A stretch of DNA of 64,000 nucleotides from CAZAQV01 sp964487255 (GCA_964487255.1 CAZAQV010000008.1:124001-188000); one strand, 5' to 3'. Numbered from the stretch's first letter, positions 44,734-54,151 are shown. The notes: generated by a model not told the origin, from the letters alone. Program-made: numbers and translations.

Positions 44734-45108
44734 ATGAGAGATTGGTTTGACAGTGAAGTTTTCGTGCCTCGTGAAGAACAGGAGGTAGTTGATTTCAAGG
44801 TTACGTCGGCAGGGCAGCTTGCGGCGCCCGATGATCTGTGTGAGCCACCAAGCGTCGATATTGTGGCGCGGAGGTTCAAGCTCACCGAGGACTTGCGTAT
44901 CGAGACGCAGCTTCGTTGTTGGGCGATCGCTGAACAACGCGGCTTGGAGGGGCCAATCAAGGTGACGTTTTCAGCTGATGCGTTGAGCGATTGGCAAGAG
45001 GTCTACACTGCTGCGGTGGAAATCTCAGAGCCTCTGGGGCCAATCGGGTCGTACGCCATGGGCGCCGACCCTTACGAAGCGCTCGCGCGCGCCCTGGGCT
45101 CGATGTAG
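44734..45108 (+). CDS. Hypothetical protein
   Basis: 124 aa from ATG 44734, fixed by a perfect AGGAGG 8-13 bp upstream. No signal peptide. Acidic, with mixed strands and helices (VPREEQEVVDFKV, CWAIAEQRGLEGPIKVTFS). No family recognised. It begins a three-gene run with the methyltransferase and SDR genes. The 267 bp upstream hold no convincing gene. Confidence 0.55.
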   Translation: MRDWFDSEVFVPREEQEVVDFKVTSAGQLAAPDDLCEPPSVDIVARRFKLTEDLRIETQLRCWAIAEQRGLEGPIKVTFSADALSDWQEVYTAAVEISEPLGPIGSYAMGADPYEALARALGSM

Positions 45109-45117
45109 GTCTTTTCC

Positions 45118-45786
45118 ATGCAGATGAGCGCAGCGCGCTGGGAGTACACGCGAAACTATTTGGCTGAGGTCTTTGGCCAGCAAGACGCTGAGCTTGAGGC
45201 TCTTAAGATCGAGTCACGTGCTGCGGGGCTGCCTGAAATTGCCGTGTCTGCCGACGTTGGGCACCTGCTCAGTATTTTGGTTGCCGGTACGGCGGCGCAG
45301 CGCGCAATCGAAGTGGGAACGCTCGGTGGCTACTCGGCCGTGTGGCTCGCGCGTGCTCTGCGGGACGATGGAAGGCTTATCACGATCGAGCGCGAAGAAG
45401 CGTATGCGGACTTCGCTGAAACGCAGTTTGCCAAGCTCGGTCTTGCTGGCAAAGTCGAGGTTCGGCGCGGTTCTGCAATCGATGTGCTCGCAACCTTGCG
45501 AGAGGAGCTCGGCGCAGACTCCGTGGATGTGGTCTTTATCGACGCGCTCAAGAGCGAATATCCGGATTATTGGCGAGAGGTACGCTCGATGATCCGGCCC
45601 GGAGGACTGCTGATTGCGGACAATGCCTTGGGAACATCGGACTGGTGGATCGATGATACCCTACATCCAGAACGCCAAGGCGCTGACAGTTTGAACCGCA
45701 GCCTCGCACAGGACCCCGCTTTCGAAGCCGTAGCTGTCCCCTTGCGAGAGGGGCTGCTTATCGCTCGAAGGAAGAAGCTAACATGA
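45118..45786 (+). CDS. SAM-dependent O-methyltransferase (CCoAOMT-type)
   Basis: 222 aa. The SAM-binding segment AIEVGTLGGYSAVWLARAL, DGRLITIEREEAYADFA, and the metal/active region VDVVFIDALKSEYPDYW and GGLLIADNAL follow catechol/caffeoyl-CoA O-methyltransferases, which use a divalent cation. An in-frame ATG at 45124 is an equally possible start. Its stop overlaps the SDR start by 4 bp. Confidence 0.85.
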   Translation: MQMSAARWEYTRNYLAEVFGQQDAELEALKIESRAAGLPEIAVSADVGHLLSILVAGTAAQRAIEVGTLGGYSAVWLARALRDDGRLITIEREEAYADFAETQFAKLGLAGKVEVRRGSAIDVLATLREELGADSVDVVFIDALKSEYPDYWREVRSMIRPGGLLIADNALGTSDWWIDDTLHPERQGADSLNRSLAQDPAFEAVAVPLREGLLIARRKKLT

Positions 45787-46448
45787 CGCGAACCTTGGTC
45801 ATCGGATCGAATCGAGGGATCGGATTGGAGATCTGCCGTAACTTGCGAAAGCGAGGACACAAGGTAGAGGCCGCTTGTCGCACCGCGAGCGATTCGCTCC
45901 GCGCCATTGACGGTTGCTCGGTGCATGAAGGCATTGATGTTACGCAGCCCGAATCGCTAGAGGGACTCGCACGCGAGCTCGGCGCGGACAGCATTGATTG
46001 GCTTATGATCGTTGCTGGTGTGCTCGAGGACGTGTCGCTTCGCGCGCTAGATATGGACCGTATTCGTCGACAGTTTGAGGTGAACGCGATCGGGCCGTTG
46101 GTTGCCACGCACAGGTTACGGGCTTGCCTGAAAAATGGTTCCAAGGTTGGACTCGTCACGAGTCGCATGGGGTCGCTCGAAGACAACACATCAGGGGGCA
46201 GTTATGGCTACCGGATGTCGAAAGCGGCCCTCAATATGGCTGGTCGTTCGCTCGCGCACGATTTACGAGATGCGGGCATTGCGGTTCTCCTCCTTCATCC
46301 TGGGTATGTGCGGACCGATATGACGGGACACTCTGGATACATCGACCCGCCTGAGTCAGCGGAGGGGCTAATCCAACGGATGGAAGAGCTGACACTTGAG
46401 CGCAGCGGTGGGTTCATGCACGCTAACGGCGAAGCTTTGCCTTGGTAA
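45783..46448 (+). CDS. Short-chain dehydrogenase, C-factor-like
   Basis: 221 aa. NAD(P)-binding motif near the N-terminus, TLVIGSNRGIGLEI, the IVAGV motif, catalytic Ser in LVTSRMGS, and YGYRMSKAALN (Tyr-x3-Lys). C-factor (CsgA) of myxobacteria belongs to this branch, but the enzyme's substrate and any signalling role here are unknown. ATGA overlap with the methyltransferase. It ends exactly where the convergent lipoprotein gene ends. Confidence 0.85.
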   Translation: MTRTLVIGSNRGIGLEICRNLRKRGHKVEAACRTASDSLRAIDGCSVHEGIDVTQPESLEGLARELGADSIDWLMIVAGVLEDVSLRALDMDRIRRQFEVNAIGPLVATHRLRACLKNGSKVGLVTSRMGSLEDNTSGGSYGYRMSKAALNMAGRSLAHDLRDAGIAVLLLHPGYVRTDMTGHSGYIDPPESAEGLIQRMEELTLERSGGFMHANGEALPW

Positions 46449-47339
46449 CTACGGAAGCTCGACGCTGTCGTTTGAGGTTTGCGGGTCCGAGGCCGTCCGG
46501 ACCACAAAGTCGGCCGAGTTGTCCCCGGTGTCGTAGCCATTACCGGCGCTCACATCTGCGCCACCCGGCTGCATCGTTGCAGCGGTGGACGATGCCTTTG
46601 CCTTTCGTTCGCATGAAACATCACAAGGGTTGACTGCGGGCGCGAACGCCGCCGTTTCGAAGCTCGTGGCGGTCCCCCAGCCGACGCGGTCGATCTCACC
46701 ACCGCCTGCTGTGAGGTAGATTGTGCCGCCCCCACTCGCAAAACCGGTTGTCCAGCGGTCGGGGACGTCTTCGGTGCCCGAATACTTGGTGCTGCTGTAG
46801 AGTAGGTATCCACCCGCTGGCACGATCGTGCTTCCGCTGACGGCCGCGCGGGTAAAGTCCGTGCCTCCCGTCGAAACGTAATGCAGTTCCATACCCTCGA
46901 CATCGACCGGCGAGCCTGTACGGTTATGCACTTCGACGAATTCGTCCGACGCGCCATCGGGTCCGCTCGTCCTGAACTCACTGATCACGATGGAACCTGC
47001 GCAACTCGAAGTCGCGCAAGCCAGTGTGCCCGACGCGTCTGGCACGCTGGTGTCCCCGCCGCTGGCGTCGCCCTCGCTCGCGTCAGCAAGACTTGCGTCC
47101 TGCTGCATCGTCGCGTCCGGTTGCGTGGCATCTTGCGACGCATCCATGACGACAAGTGCGTCGGGGACAACGCTTGCGTCGGGTAGCCGGGCGTCGAAAG
47201 GTGGCGTCACGATGGCGTCGGATTGAGACGAGTCTCGCATTGAACTGTCTGGTTGCACGGTTGAGTCTGGATCACTCCGCAGCGCATCGTCTCGACAGCC
47301 AACCAACACGACGAATACCAAAACACTCCAAGTACGCAT
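46449..47339 (-). CDS. Lamin-tail-domain lipoprotein
   Basis: 296 aa. Lipobox VLVGC. A long low-complexity region of Asp-Ala-Ser/Pro repeats (about 25-105) is followed by a lamin-tail (LTD) domain: IVISEFRTSGPDGASDEFVE, LHNRTG-type and GSTIVPAGGYLLYSS elements. It ends with the NPCDVSCERK and NGYDTGDNSADFVV motifs typical of bacterial LTD proteins. Predicted surface anchored and of unknown ligand. Zero intergenic distance to the convergent SDR. Confidence 0.85.
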   Translation of the reverse strand: MRTWSVLVFVVLVGCRDDALRSDPDSTVQPDSSMRDSSQSDAIVTPPFDARLPDASVVPDALVVMDASQDATQPDATMQQDASLADASEGDASGGDTSVPDASGTLACATSSCAGSIVISEFRTSGPDGASDEFVEVHNRTGSPVDVEGMELHYVSTGGTDFTRAAVSGSTIVPAGGYLLYSSTKYSGTEDVPDRWTTGFASGGGTIYLTAGGGEIDRVGWGTATSFETAAFAPAVNPCDVSCERKAKASSTAATMQPGGADVSAGNGYDTGDNSADFVVRTASDPQTSNDSVELP

Positions 47340-47431
47340 GCGGGGTCATAGCGTCGAAAAGCGGGGTCCTCAAGTCGACGATCAGCGCTTTCGGTGCGGA
47401 TACTCTAGCGCTACTATGCCAGGGCCTTGCA

Positions 47432-49711
47432 ATGACTTCTGAAGACGAAAAAGCCCCCGATTCCCCGCCCTCCGACGGGCGGATATCGGTTCCGACCACC
47501 GGCACGCGGATCGGGCACTTTATTCTTCAAAAGACGCTGGGTGAGGGCGGCATGGGCATCGTGTTCGATGCGCGTGATGAGGACCTACAGCGCGATGTCG
47601 CGATCAAAATTATCCGGACCGAGGACAACGAAGACGCCGTCAGGGCAGGGGCCAAGGAGCAGCAGCGCTTGCTTCGCGAAGCGCAGGCGATGGCGCTTCT
47701 CAGTCACCCAAACTTGGTGACCATCTACGAGGTGGGCACCTATGGTGACGACGTCTTTCTCGTGATGGAAAAGGTCGAGGGTGTGACTCTGCAGCGATGG
47801 CTCTCTCGAAACCCGCCGATCGAAGACATCGTCGAGGTTTTTTATCAGGCTGCGCAGGCGCTGCAGGCCGTGCACGACGCCGGCCTCGTACATCGAGATT
47901 TCAAGCCGGCCAATGTCGTGGTGACGCCCGATCAGCGTGCCAAACTCCTGGACTTGGGCATCGCGCGCAAAGCTACGGAGCTCGTGGGTACAGAGGCAAT
48001 CGATCGCAGAGAGGCCATTAAGGAAGCCATAGAAGGTGGCACGCTCGACTCGGGCGAACTCAATATGCTCGACGCAACGCTCACGCGCGCTGGCGAGCTC
48101 GTGGGCACACCGGAATACATGGCACCCGAGCAGTTGCTTGGCCAAAGTGTCGGGCCCAAGAGTGACCAGTTTTCGTTTGGTGTTGCCCTTTACGAGGCGC
48201 TCACAGGCGAGCGTCCGTTTCGGGGTTCGACCGATCTACAGCTCATCTCCAATGTCGTTGCCGGATCGCGCAAGCCGTGGCCCGAGCTCGCAGCCATTCC
48301 TGAGGCGCTTCAGGTGGCTGTCGATCGGGCCCTTGCAAACAAGCCCGAAGACCGCTTCGCGTCCATTTCCTGGATGGCGGGTGCATGTCGCGACGCTCTT
48401 GGCCTACGCGGCCGACTCAAATATCTCACACAACGTTGGCTCGAGCACGGTAAAGATCCGACGTACTTACTCACCTCTCGCGCGATGATGGCCGATGCGG
48501 AGGCACTTCTTGCCGACCCCAAAGTCAACTTGAGTGCGGCGCAGGAAAGCTTTCTACAGCACTCGCGCGAGGCCAACGGACGCAGGCGCATGAGTCGTCG
48601 TTTCATGATCGGAGCGACAGGGGTTCTAGCGGGCGGTCTTGTGGTGACGGGTGTGAGCCTCTACCGAAGCAACCGGCAAATCGAAGACACGGTTCAGTCG
48701 CAGATTCGTACGAACGTCACCAGTACCCGCGACATGTTGGCACGATCGTTTGACCAGCATGCGAGCGCGCTACGCTTGCTCTTCGAACAACGTGCGATGT
48801 GGCTTACCAATATTGCTCGATTGGAACGGGTCGTGAATTACGGTCCCGCCGCGCGAGAGGGCGCGGTGACTCGTGTGCTCGAAGATTTGAATGGCTACTT
48901 CGCACCGGTGCTGGACGGGCTTGAGCAGTTGGCGGCGCTGCGGATCGCCAGTGCGCGCTTTGAGTACTTGCTTCTCGATGCGCAACGCATGACTGAAAAG
49001 GAGCAGGTGTATAGCTACTACAACCGTGTTGTCGACATCGATGCATGGGGCACAAGTGCATTTCAGCTCTTTACGCCCGAACAAAAAGGGGCCGAGGCGC
49101 ATTCGCAGTGGATGGTTGAGGGGCAGTTTGATCGAAGGGGGCGGCTTTGGAGTGGGTACGAACCTGGCAAGCATCTTTGGTTTCAGGCCGAACAAACCAG
49201 CAAAGATGAAAAAGTGTGCTGGACGCGTCCGGGGTTGCTTTACGCGACGCAACAACCAGGTGTAACCGGAACGATTCCCTGGATACACGAGGGTAAGCGT
49301 TTTGTGTTGGCCGCGGACTTTGATCTCACGGACCTTTCGATCATGACCTCGGGCATGGATGCGCCCAATCTATGGATCGTCCTCCTCAACGACAACGGTG
49401 AGGTGCTCGGTCTGCCTCAGCAGGAGCGCTTCTCATCGCAGGAGAAGGTCAGCCGCTACTTCCAGTGGTACTCGGCAAAAGCGGCGAAAACGAGCCCGGA
49501 TGCGAGTGTTGACCAACCCAGCAGCCTGCCAACTCTCGCCGATCTGTCGCTCCCGGAACTCGATGCGGCATACAAGGCCAGCCGCGCCTCGCCAGACGAG
49601 GTGTTTCGCTTCACGTTCGAGAACCAGAAGCTTCACGCAGGCTACGCGAAGGCGGCGGCGAACCTGAGTGTGATGGTCGTTGAGCGTCCGGCGGCAGGAA
49701 TGCCCGTTTAG
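47432..49711 (+). CDS. Transmembrane Ser/Thr protein kinase
   Basis: 759 aa from ATG 47432; the open frame starts earlier but the Thr/Ser-rich lead fits here. Kinase motifs: GEGGMGIVF, VAIK with Lys59, HRDFKPANV with Asp156, DLG at 174-176 (instead of DFG), and APE at 231-233. About 50 residues separate DLG from GTPEYMAPE, roughly 30 more than usual. A single membrane helix (about 391-411) leads to a large C-terminal periplasmic part of about 345 residues, Cache-like in its LWSGYEPGKHLWFQ region. A receptor-type kinase is therefore likely. Confidence 0.9.
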   Translation: MTSEDEKAPDSPPSDGRISVPTTGTRIGHFILQKTLGEGGMGIVFDARDEDLQRDVAIKIIRTEDNEDAVRAGAKEQQRLLREAQAMALLSHPNLVTIYEVGTYGDDVFLVMEKVEGVTLQRWLSRNPPIEDIVEVFYQAAQALQAVHDAGLVHRDFKPANVVVTPDQRAKLLDLGIARKATELVGTEAIDRREAIKEAIEGGTLDSGELNMLDATLTRAGELVGTPEYMAPEQLLGQSVGPKSDQFSFGVALYEALTGERPFRGSTDLQLISNVVAGSRKPWPELAAIPEALQVAVDRALANKPEDRFASISWMAGACRDALGLRGRLKYLTQRWLEHGKDPTYLLTSRAMMADAEALLADPKVNLSAAQESFLQHSREANGRRRMSRRFMIGATGVLAGGLVVTGVSLYRSNRQIEDTVQSQIRTNVTSTRDMLARSFDQHASALRLLFEQRAMWLTNIARLERVVNYGPAAREGAVTRVLEDLNGYFAPVLDGLEQLAALRIASARFEYLLLDAQRMTEKEQVYSYYNRVVDIDAWGTSAFQLFTPEQKGAEAHSQWMVEGQFDRRGRLWSGYEPGKHLWFQAEQTSKDEKVCWTRPGLLYATQQPGVTGTIPWIHEGKRFVLAADFDLTDLSIMTSGMDAPNLWIVLLNDNGEVLGLPQQERFSSQEKVSRYFQWYSAKAAKTSPDASVDQPSSLPTLADLSLPELDAAYKASRASPDEVFRFTFENQKLHAGYAKAAANLSVMVVERPAAGMPV

Positions 49712-49773
49712 GGCCGGAACAACGAGCCCGAAAGGGTTTCGAGTTGGACGACGGAATGTTGTAATCTAGCGAG

Positions 49774-51054
49774 ATGCGAAGGCTTACTGTTCTTTGTCTT
49801 GCTGTGGTGGCCTGTGGAGGCGGGCGGAGTTCGGCGGCCGTCGAGTATGCCTCGTCCGCGTATGGTTGCCCCGAACAGGACGTCCACATCCTCGAAGCAA
49901 AAGAAAACGACAAGATAGCAGCCTATTGGCTCGATATCTGCGGGACGCACCGGCGCATGGCCAACTTGTACGATAAGGAGCGTCGAGGCCCGAAGTACTA
50001 CTGGAAAGACGTGACGCCACCGCTTGTGCGCGCATTCGGGAGCGAACAAAGCCGTGATGAGCAGGAGCAACAGGGTCGTATTGACGAAAAGGTCGACGAC
50101 CTTGCAGGCCGCAAGGTGACGACCCTCAGCTATTTCGAGCCAGAGGCAGACATCTACGTGCAGGTGGTGGCGGACTCGAAATACCCCGATTCGTACTCCT
50201 TGCGTTATGCGTCCGCCGTAGCCGACCCTGAGTTTGCACGCTTTCGCAGTTGCCAATCCTTTCACGCAAAAGCGGATGACGTTCGCTGGTCTTCATCGCG
50301 TCCGGATTACGACGGACAGCGTCGCAACGGCATCATGTTTGAGCTGATCGGCGTAGGCGTGCGCCGAGAGCAGCTCGAATCGCTCGCGCGGTCCAAAGAC
50401 GCTCGAATTCGTTTTTGTGGAACGACCTTCGCGTTCGAACCGATGCAGAGATCCAAGCTCAATCAGTTTTTGCGTCGCATGCCCGATACCCGTGCTGAGC
50501 GCCGCAATGCGAAGTCGGATACGGTTGCCTCGTCGGATCCACCGACCCAGGAGCGCGAACAGATGACCTTGCCGAAGAACGTTGGCGTCGAGCCTCTCGA
50601 AGGGCTCGGCGTATTCGAGTTCCGGATGAGCACCAGCCAAGCCGAGGCCGCCTGTGAGGGATCCCGCGTCGCGAAGCGAAGCGCAGACAAGGTGCACCTC
50701 CTCTGCCCCAACGCCGAACTCGCAGGAACCATCGATTGGGATGGCGCGGCCGCAGTCTTCGAAAGTGGGAAGCTTGTTGAAATCAACTTCGGTTGGGCCG
50801 CAAAGAGCAAGGCGATTGCGAACACGGAGGGCGTTTCGCTACACGGCCGCGTCCTACGAACACTGATTTCGAGGCTTGGCGAGCCCAGTTCTCAAAAAAT
50901 GGAGTGCGAAAACGGCGCGCAGACCAAGGGCAAATGCACAACGCTGACCGAAATTGAGACGACTTGGACAGGACCGAATGCTGTCACGCTCAAGCTGGGC
51001 AAGGTTTCAAACGGCGTCTTTGGTATTCGTCTGCGTGCGCATGCCAAGCCGTAA
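49774..51054 (+). CDS. Hypothetical lipoprotein
   Basis: 426 aa. Lipobox AVVAC followed by GGGRSS. Two domains: an N-terminal one with paired Cys (about 25-50) and a C-terminal one (about 265-426) rich in beta strands with Cys pairs. No catalytic motif is seen. A charged linker (about 240-265) separates them. It lies 62 bp after the Ser/Thr kinase gene on the same strand and may be its accessory protein, though this is inferred from position. Confidence 0.6.
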   Translation: MRRLTVLCLAVVACGGGRSSAAVEYASSAYGCPEQDVHILEAKENDKIAAYWLDICGTHRRMANLYDKERRGPKYYWKDVTPPLVRAFGSEQSRDEQEQQGRIDEKVDDLAGRKVTTLSYFEPEADIYVQVVADSKYPDSYSLRYASAVADPEFARFRSCQSFHAKADDVRWSSSRPDYDGQRRNGIMFELIGVGVRREQLESLARSKDARIRFCGTTFAFEPMQRSKLNQFLRRMPDTRAERRNAKSDTVASSDPPTQEREQMTLPKNVGVEPLEGLGVFEFRMSTSQAEAACEGSRVAKRSADKVHLLCPNAELAGTIDWDGAAAVFESGKLVEINFGWAAKSKAIANTEGVSLHGRVLRTLISRLGEPSSQKMECENGAQTKGKCTTLTEIETTWTGPNAVTLKLGKVSNGVFGIRLRAHAKP

Positions 51055-51062
51055 CTTCCGGT

Positions 51063-51500
51063 TTACTTGAAGGAAACGTTACTGATCGCTTCGCGAATCG
51101 GCGCTTCGTGCTTGCTAAGTACCGCCGCGGGTCCGGTCGCCTCGGCGATGATGATGTCATCGTCGTGCACGAAAATGGCGACCCAATATGCGTAATCGAC
51201 CGTGCCGACGGGTGCGGCGAGTCGCAGTAGGTAGCCCGCCTTACCGCTGGCTTTGACTTCCTCGTCCCCCAAGATGACGTAACCCGCAGCGTCCATGCGT
51301 TCCTTGAGGGCCTCTTTCCAGAACGGTAGCTTCGCTTCCGGTTCGTTGTCTTCCGCGCGAACGCTAAACAAGATGCCGTCATGGCTCGCCGAGCGGAAGT
51401 CGTCACCTTCGTCAAAGGTGGCGAAGCCTTTCGGGGCCTTTGCAACGTATGGTGCGCATCCCAAGGCGCACACCAGCAAGAGCATGGCGAAGCGAATCAT
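51063..51500 (-). CDS. Hypothetical lipoprotein of the DUF4349 cluster
   Basis: 145 aa. Lipobox CALGC. The region PKGFATFDEGDDFRSASHDG and RAEDNEPEAKLPFW repeats a segment at the C-terminus of the protein at 52090 (PKGFVLFDEDDERWRAES, ARDNEPLGDSRFW), so the two proteins share a domain. Its start overlaps the upstream stop (TGATG), so it is translationally coupled. Probably periplasmic. Function unknown. Confidence 0.7.
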   Translation of the reverse strand: MIRFAMLLLVCALGCAPYVAKAPKGFATFDEGDDFRSASHDGILFSVRAEDNEPEAKLPFWKEALKERMDAAGYVILGDEEVKASGKAGYLLRLAAPVGTVDYAYWVAIFVHDDDIIIAEATGPAAVLSKHEAPIREAISNVSFK

Positions 51501-52090
51501 CAGTAGTTCTCCAAAACATCGACGAGATTAACCGTATTGAGCCAAGGAAAGGGAGAGTTGCCGTCGCGCCGCGGTGGTCTTCGTTGCTTGAACTGAAACC
51601 GCACTGTGATGACGGCGTACCGGAGCTCGTGTTCGATTTGCTTAAGCCGGCCCTTGAGTCCCTCGATTTCCTGGACGAGCGCGGTGATCTGCTGCTCGAC
51701 CTGCAATACCGCATGAAACTGAGCGCCGATCATGATGTCGAAATACTTGCTCAGGACGGTCTCTCGGGACTTGAGAAGGGTGCGCGTTTGGAGCAACTCG
51801 CGGCTCAGGTCGCGTGCCTGCTCCGAGCGAGTCATCACCAGGCCTTGTTCGAGTGCCGCGTCGATGAGGGCCTGACGCTTGTCGCGAGGCACTTTGAGTA
51901 CCAACTGCTGAAGATCACGCTGAGCAAAGTACCCGCCGAGTTCGCGCGTTAGCGAGACGAGCTTGTCCGACGTTTCTTCGGGCTTTTCCACTGCGATGGT
52001 CAGATTGATGACGTACGCGAGCGCATCCGCTTGTTGAGCGGGCGCCGCTTGTTCGGTGGTCAGCGACATTGCAAGAGCGATCCAAAACAT
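51500..52090 (-). CDS. DUF4349-type protein
   Basis: 196 aa. Short hydrophobic N-terminus (MFWIALAMSL), then a DUF4349-like pattern: a strand and helix pair (INLTIAVEKPEETSDKLVSL, LGGYFAQRD), a conserved-looking LVLKVPRDKRQALIDAAL, and a long coiled coil (LSRELLQTRTLLKSRETVLS ... IEGLKGRLKQIEHELR). TGATG overlaps on both sides join it to the neighbours. Probably membrane associated. Function unknown. Confidence 0.75.
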   Translation of the reverse strand: MFWIALAMSLTTEQAAPAQQADALAYVINLTIAVEKPEETSDKLVSLTRELGGYFAQRDLQQLVLKVPRDKRQALIDAALEQGLVMTRSEQARDLSRELLQTRTLLKSRETVLSKYFDIMIGAQFHAVLQVEQQITALVQEIEGLKGRLKQIEHELRYAVITVRFQFKQRRPPRRDGNSPFPWLNTVNLVDVLENY

Positions 52091-53439
52091 CAGTAGTCTC
52101 CTTTCGCAGCATTGAACGCCGCCCGCACGGCGTCTTCGAAGCGCTTCTGATGATCCTCGGACGGAAAGTACACGTGCACGATGTGCAGGTCGTCTTCAAC
52201 TGCTCGCACGCCGATCCAGAAGCGATAGCTTTGCCGTGATCCATCAACGAGTTGGAGCACTTCGAACTGGCCAATCTTCTCGCGTGTCGCTGAGTCGTAC
52301 GATTTGCTAATGCGATGATCGATCGTATCGATCCAAAAACGGCTGTCGCCGAGCGGCTCATTGTCGCGAGCGTACGTCCAGATGACGGCGCCGTTTGCAC
52401 TCTCCGCGCGCCAGCGCTCATCGTCTTCGTCAAAGAGCACAAAGCCCTTAGGTGTGACGAACTCCAGGTAGTCTTGCTCCTCGCTGATGGCGGTCGCCCC
52501 AAATGGTGACAGTTGGTAAATCCAGCGGAAGGCTTTGACCGGCTCGTGGACCGTGCCTGACGCCAACTGGCTGCGAGGCACAAACTGGAGGTGAATACGA
52601 GAGTAATCGGCGAGTGACTTGAGCGTGTTGCTTTCGATCTGAAGGCTGTCGATCTGTTCGGTGAGGCGCTTGATCTGCTCCAAGAGCGAAAGCTTTTCTT
52701 GTTCAGTTTTGGCCTTCTTCAACAGCTCCATGAAGCGGTCGCGGCTTGCTGTGAGCACACGCAAGCGAAGTTCGATGGCAGTGTAACGATCGGTGATGTC
52801 CTGAGCGGAAACGCTGTGGTCGTCGATGTCTCCCAGCTTGAGGAGCCGATCGAAGATTGCCTCAAAGCCTGCGACCGGGACACGCAGTGTCACGTGGGTA
52901 TCCGAGCGCTGCTCAACAAAGCCGTTATTGTCTCGCACAATGGCGATCGCGCGTTCGACCATGTCCGTGGGTTTTGTGACCCGAAGCCGAGCCTGGCCGC
53001 TGTAGTACACCATGCGGTCCTTCGGTTCGGCAGCCTGTCCTTCCTGCGTGTCTTGTGGGGGGGGCGTCTGGGCGTTCTGCGCCCCGAGGCTCTGCCCATT
53101 CGGGGTGGCGAGCGCACCGTCGACAGTGTCGTCGGAAAAGTCAACCGAGGGAGCAGCCGCTCGCGTACGTGCCGTCGGAGCCGATTCGACCTCAGCGACG
53201 TCGTAGGCCTGCTCGTCGTCCGCATAGTCGCCGTCGTAGACCGTTTCTGGAGCGCCTGCCGATCCCTGATCGTAAGTCTCAAAGCGAACGCGCCCGCCTC
53301 CGTTTACGGAACCTCCGTGTTCGGCGGGCGCTGTGCTGTGACTTGGGGCACCTCCACCACAACCCATGGACAAGCAACTTACGGCCAGTGCCGTGCACAG
53401 CGATATCACGGAGCTCAGCGTTTTGGAGTGTCGATCCAC
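52090..53439 (-). CDS. DUF4349 lipoprotein with extra C-terminal domain
   Basis: 449 aa from GTG 53439, chosen because it gives a signal peptide with lipobox LSMGC; a longer frame runs to 53694 through the upstream gene. A Ser/Pro/Asp-rich linker precedes the DUF4349 region (RLRVTKPTDMVERAIAIV, VTLRVPVAGFEAIFDRLL) and a coiled coil (RLTEQIDSLQIESNTLKSL). The last 120 residues are the domain shared with the lipoprotein at 51063. First of three coupled genes, likely an envelope complex. Confidence 0.78.
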   Translation of the reverse strand: MDRHSKTLSSVISLCTALAVSCLSMGCGGGAPSHSTAPAEHGGSVNGGGRVRFETYDQGSAGAPETVYDGDYADDEQAYDVAEVESAPTARTRAAAPSVDFSDDTVDGALATPNGQSLGAQNAQTPPPQDTQEGQAAEPKDRMVYYSGQARLRVTKPTDMVERAIAIVRDNNGFVEQRSDTHVTLRVPVAGFEAIFDRLLKLGDIDDHSVSAQDITDRYTAIELRLRVLTASRDRFMELLKKAKTEQEKLSLLEQIKRLTEQIDSLQIESNTLKSLADYSRIHLQFVPRSQLASGTVHEPVKAFRWIYQLSPFGATAISEEQDYLEFVTPKGFVLFDEDDERWRAESANGAVIWTYARDNEPLGDSRFWIDTIDHRISKSYDSATREKIGQFEVLQLVDGSRQSYRFWIGVRAVEDDLHIVHVYFPSEDHQKRFEDAVRAAFNAAKGDY

Positions 53440-53464
53440 CGCGCTCTTATATCGGCGTGCAGTG

Positions 53465-54115
53465 CTAAGCACCAGCCTTGTGGGGCGCGACCGATTCGTG
53501 CAGGGGATAATGAACGACATAGTTCTCGTCTGACCCGGGTACGGCTTCAAGCATTGGGGTAAAAGAGACCTCCTGCTCGCTCGGGTTTTGCACGGCCTCG
53601 ACAAAAGCGCTCGTGGCGAGGATTTCGTGTGTGGAAGCGGTGTCTTCGCCGAGCTTGCTTGCGGCATTGACCTCGGCGCCAAAGACGTCGCCACCGACGC
53701 GAAGAATCCTGCCTGCTCCTAGACCACAACACAGCAAAACCTTTTCTTCCGCCGGCAGCTCTACGCTGTGCGCCTGACATGCGCGCTGCATAGCGACTGC
53801 GGCGCGCAGCGCATCGACAGGGTTTTTAAAGATCACCAAAAAACTGTCCGCTTCGATCTTTAGCAGCTTGCCCGCGTGTGCTTTGATCACGGGCTCACAG
53901 ATCACCTTCTTCTGATGAATGATTTGCAGAAAATGGATGATGCCGAACTTGCGAGTCGCGCGCGAGAAGCCGGAAAGGTCCGTAAAGAGAATGGCCCAGT
54001 CTTCGCCAAAGGTTTGCCATATCTCCTTGTCGATTGTCGCTTTGTCAGCAGCTGCTGCGACCCGTCTGTCGATCAGCGCCCACAGTTGGTCCATCTCGTT
54101 CGAACTGCCGCTCAT
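53465..54115 (-). CDS. Class III adenylate/guanylate cyclase, stand-alone
   Basis: 216 aa. Catalytic core: FTDLSGFSRATR (first metal Asp), KIEADSFLVIF (second metal region, Ala-Asp replacing the usual Gly-Asp), and GDVFGAEVNAASKLGEDTA (ribose/transition-state Asn and nearby residues). There is no sensor or membrane domain, so it would be a free cytoplasmic cyclase. The second motif deviates, which lowers certainty of activity. It lies 25 bp upstream of the DUF4349 cluster and may be co-transcribed. Confidence 0.8.
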   Translation of the reverse strand: MSGSSNEMDQLWALIDRRVAAAADKATIDKEIWQTFGEDWAILFTDLSGFSRATRKFGIIHFLQIIHQKKVICEPVIKAHAGKLLKIEADSFLVIFKNPVDALRAAVAMQRACQAHSVELPAEEKVLLCCGLGAGRILRVGGDVFGAEVNAASKLGEDTASTHEILATSAFVEAVQNPSEQEVSFTPMLEAVPGSDENYVVHYPLHESVAPHKAGA

Positions 54116-54151
54116 CGCCCCATTGTAGGCAATCTAGGTAGCGAGACAAAC

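Noticed and set aside
44549..44737. 62-codon ORF upstream of the gene at 44734
   Set aside because: No ribosome site or protein-like composition, and it overlaps the perfect AGGAGG and start of the next gene.
52699..53562. 287-codon plus-strand open frame
   Set aside because: Antisense to the DUF4349 lipoprotein gene, which has a signal peptide and coiled coil; the frame is a GC-rich shadow.
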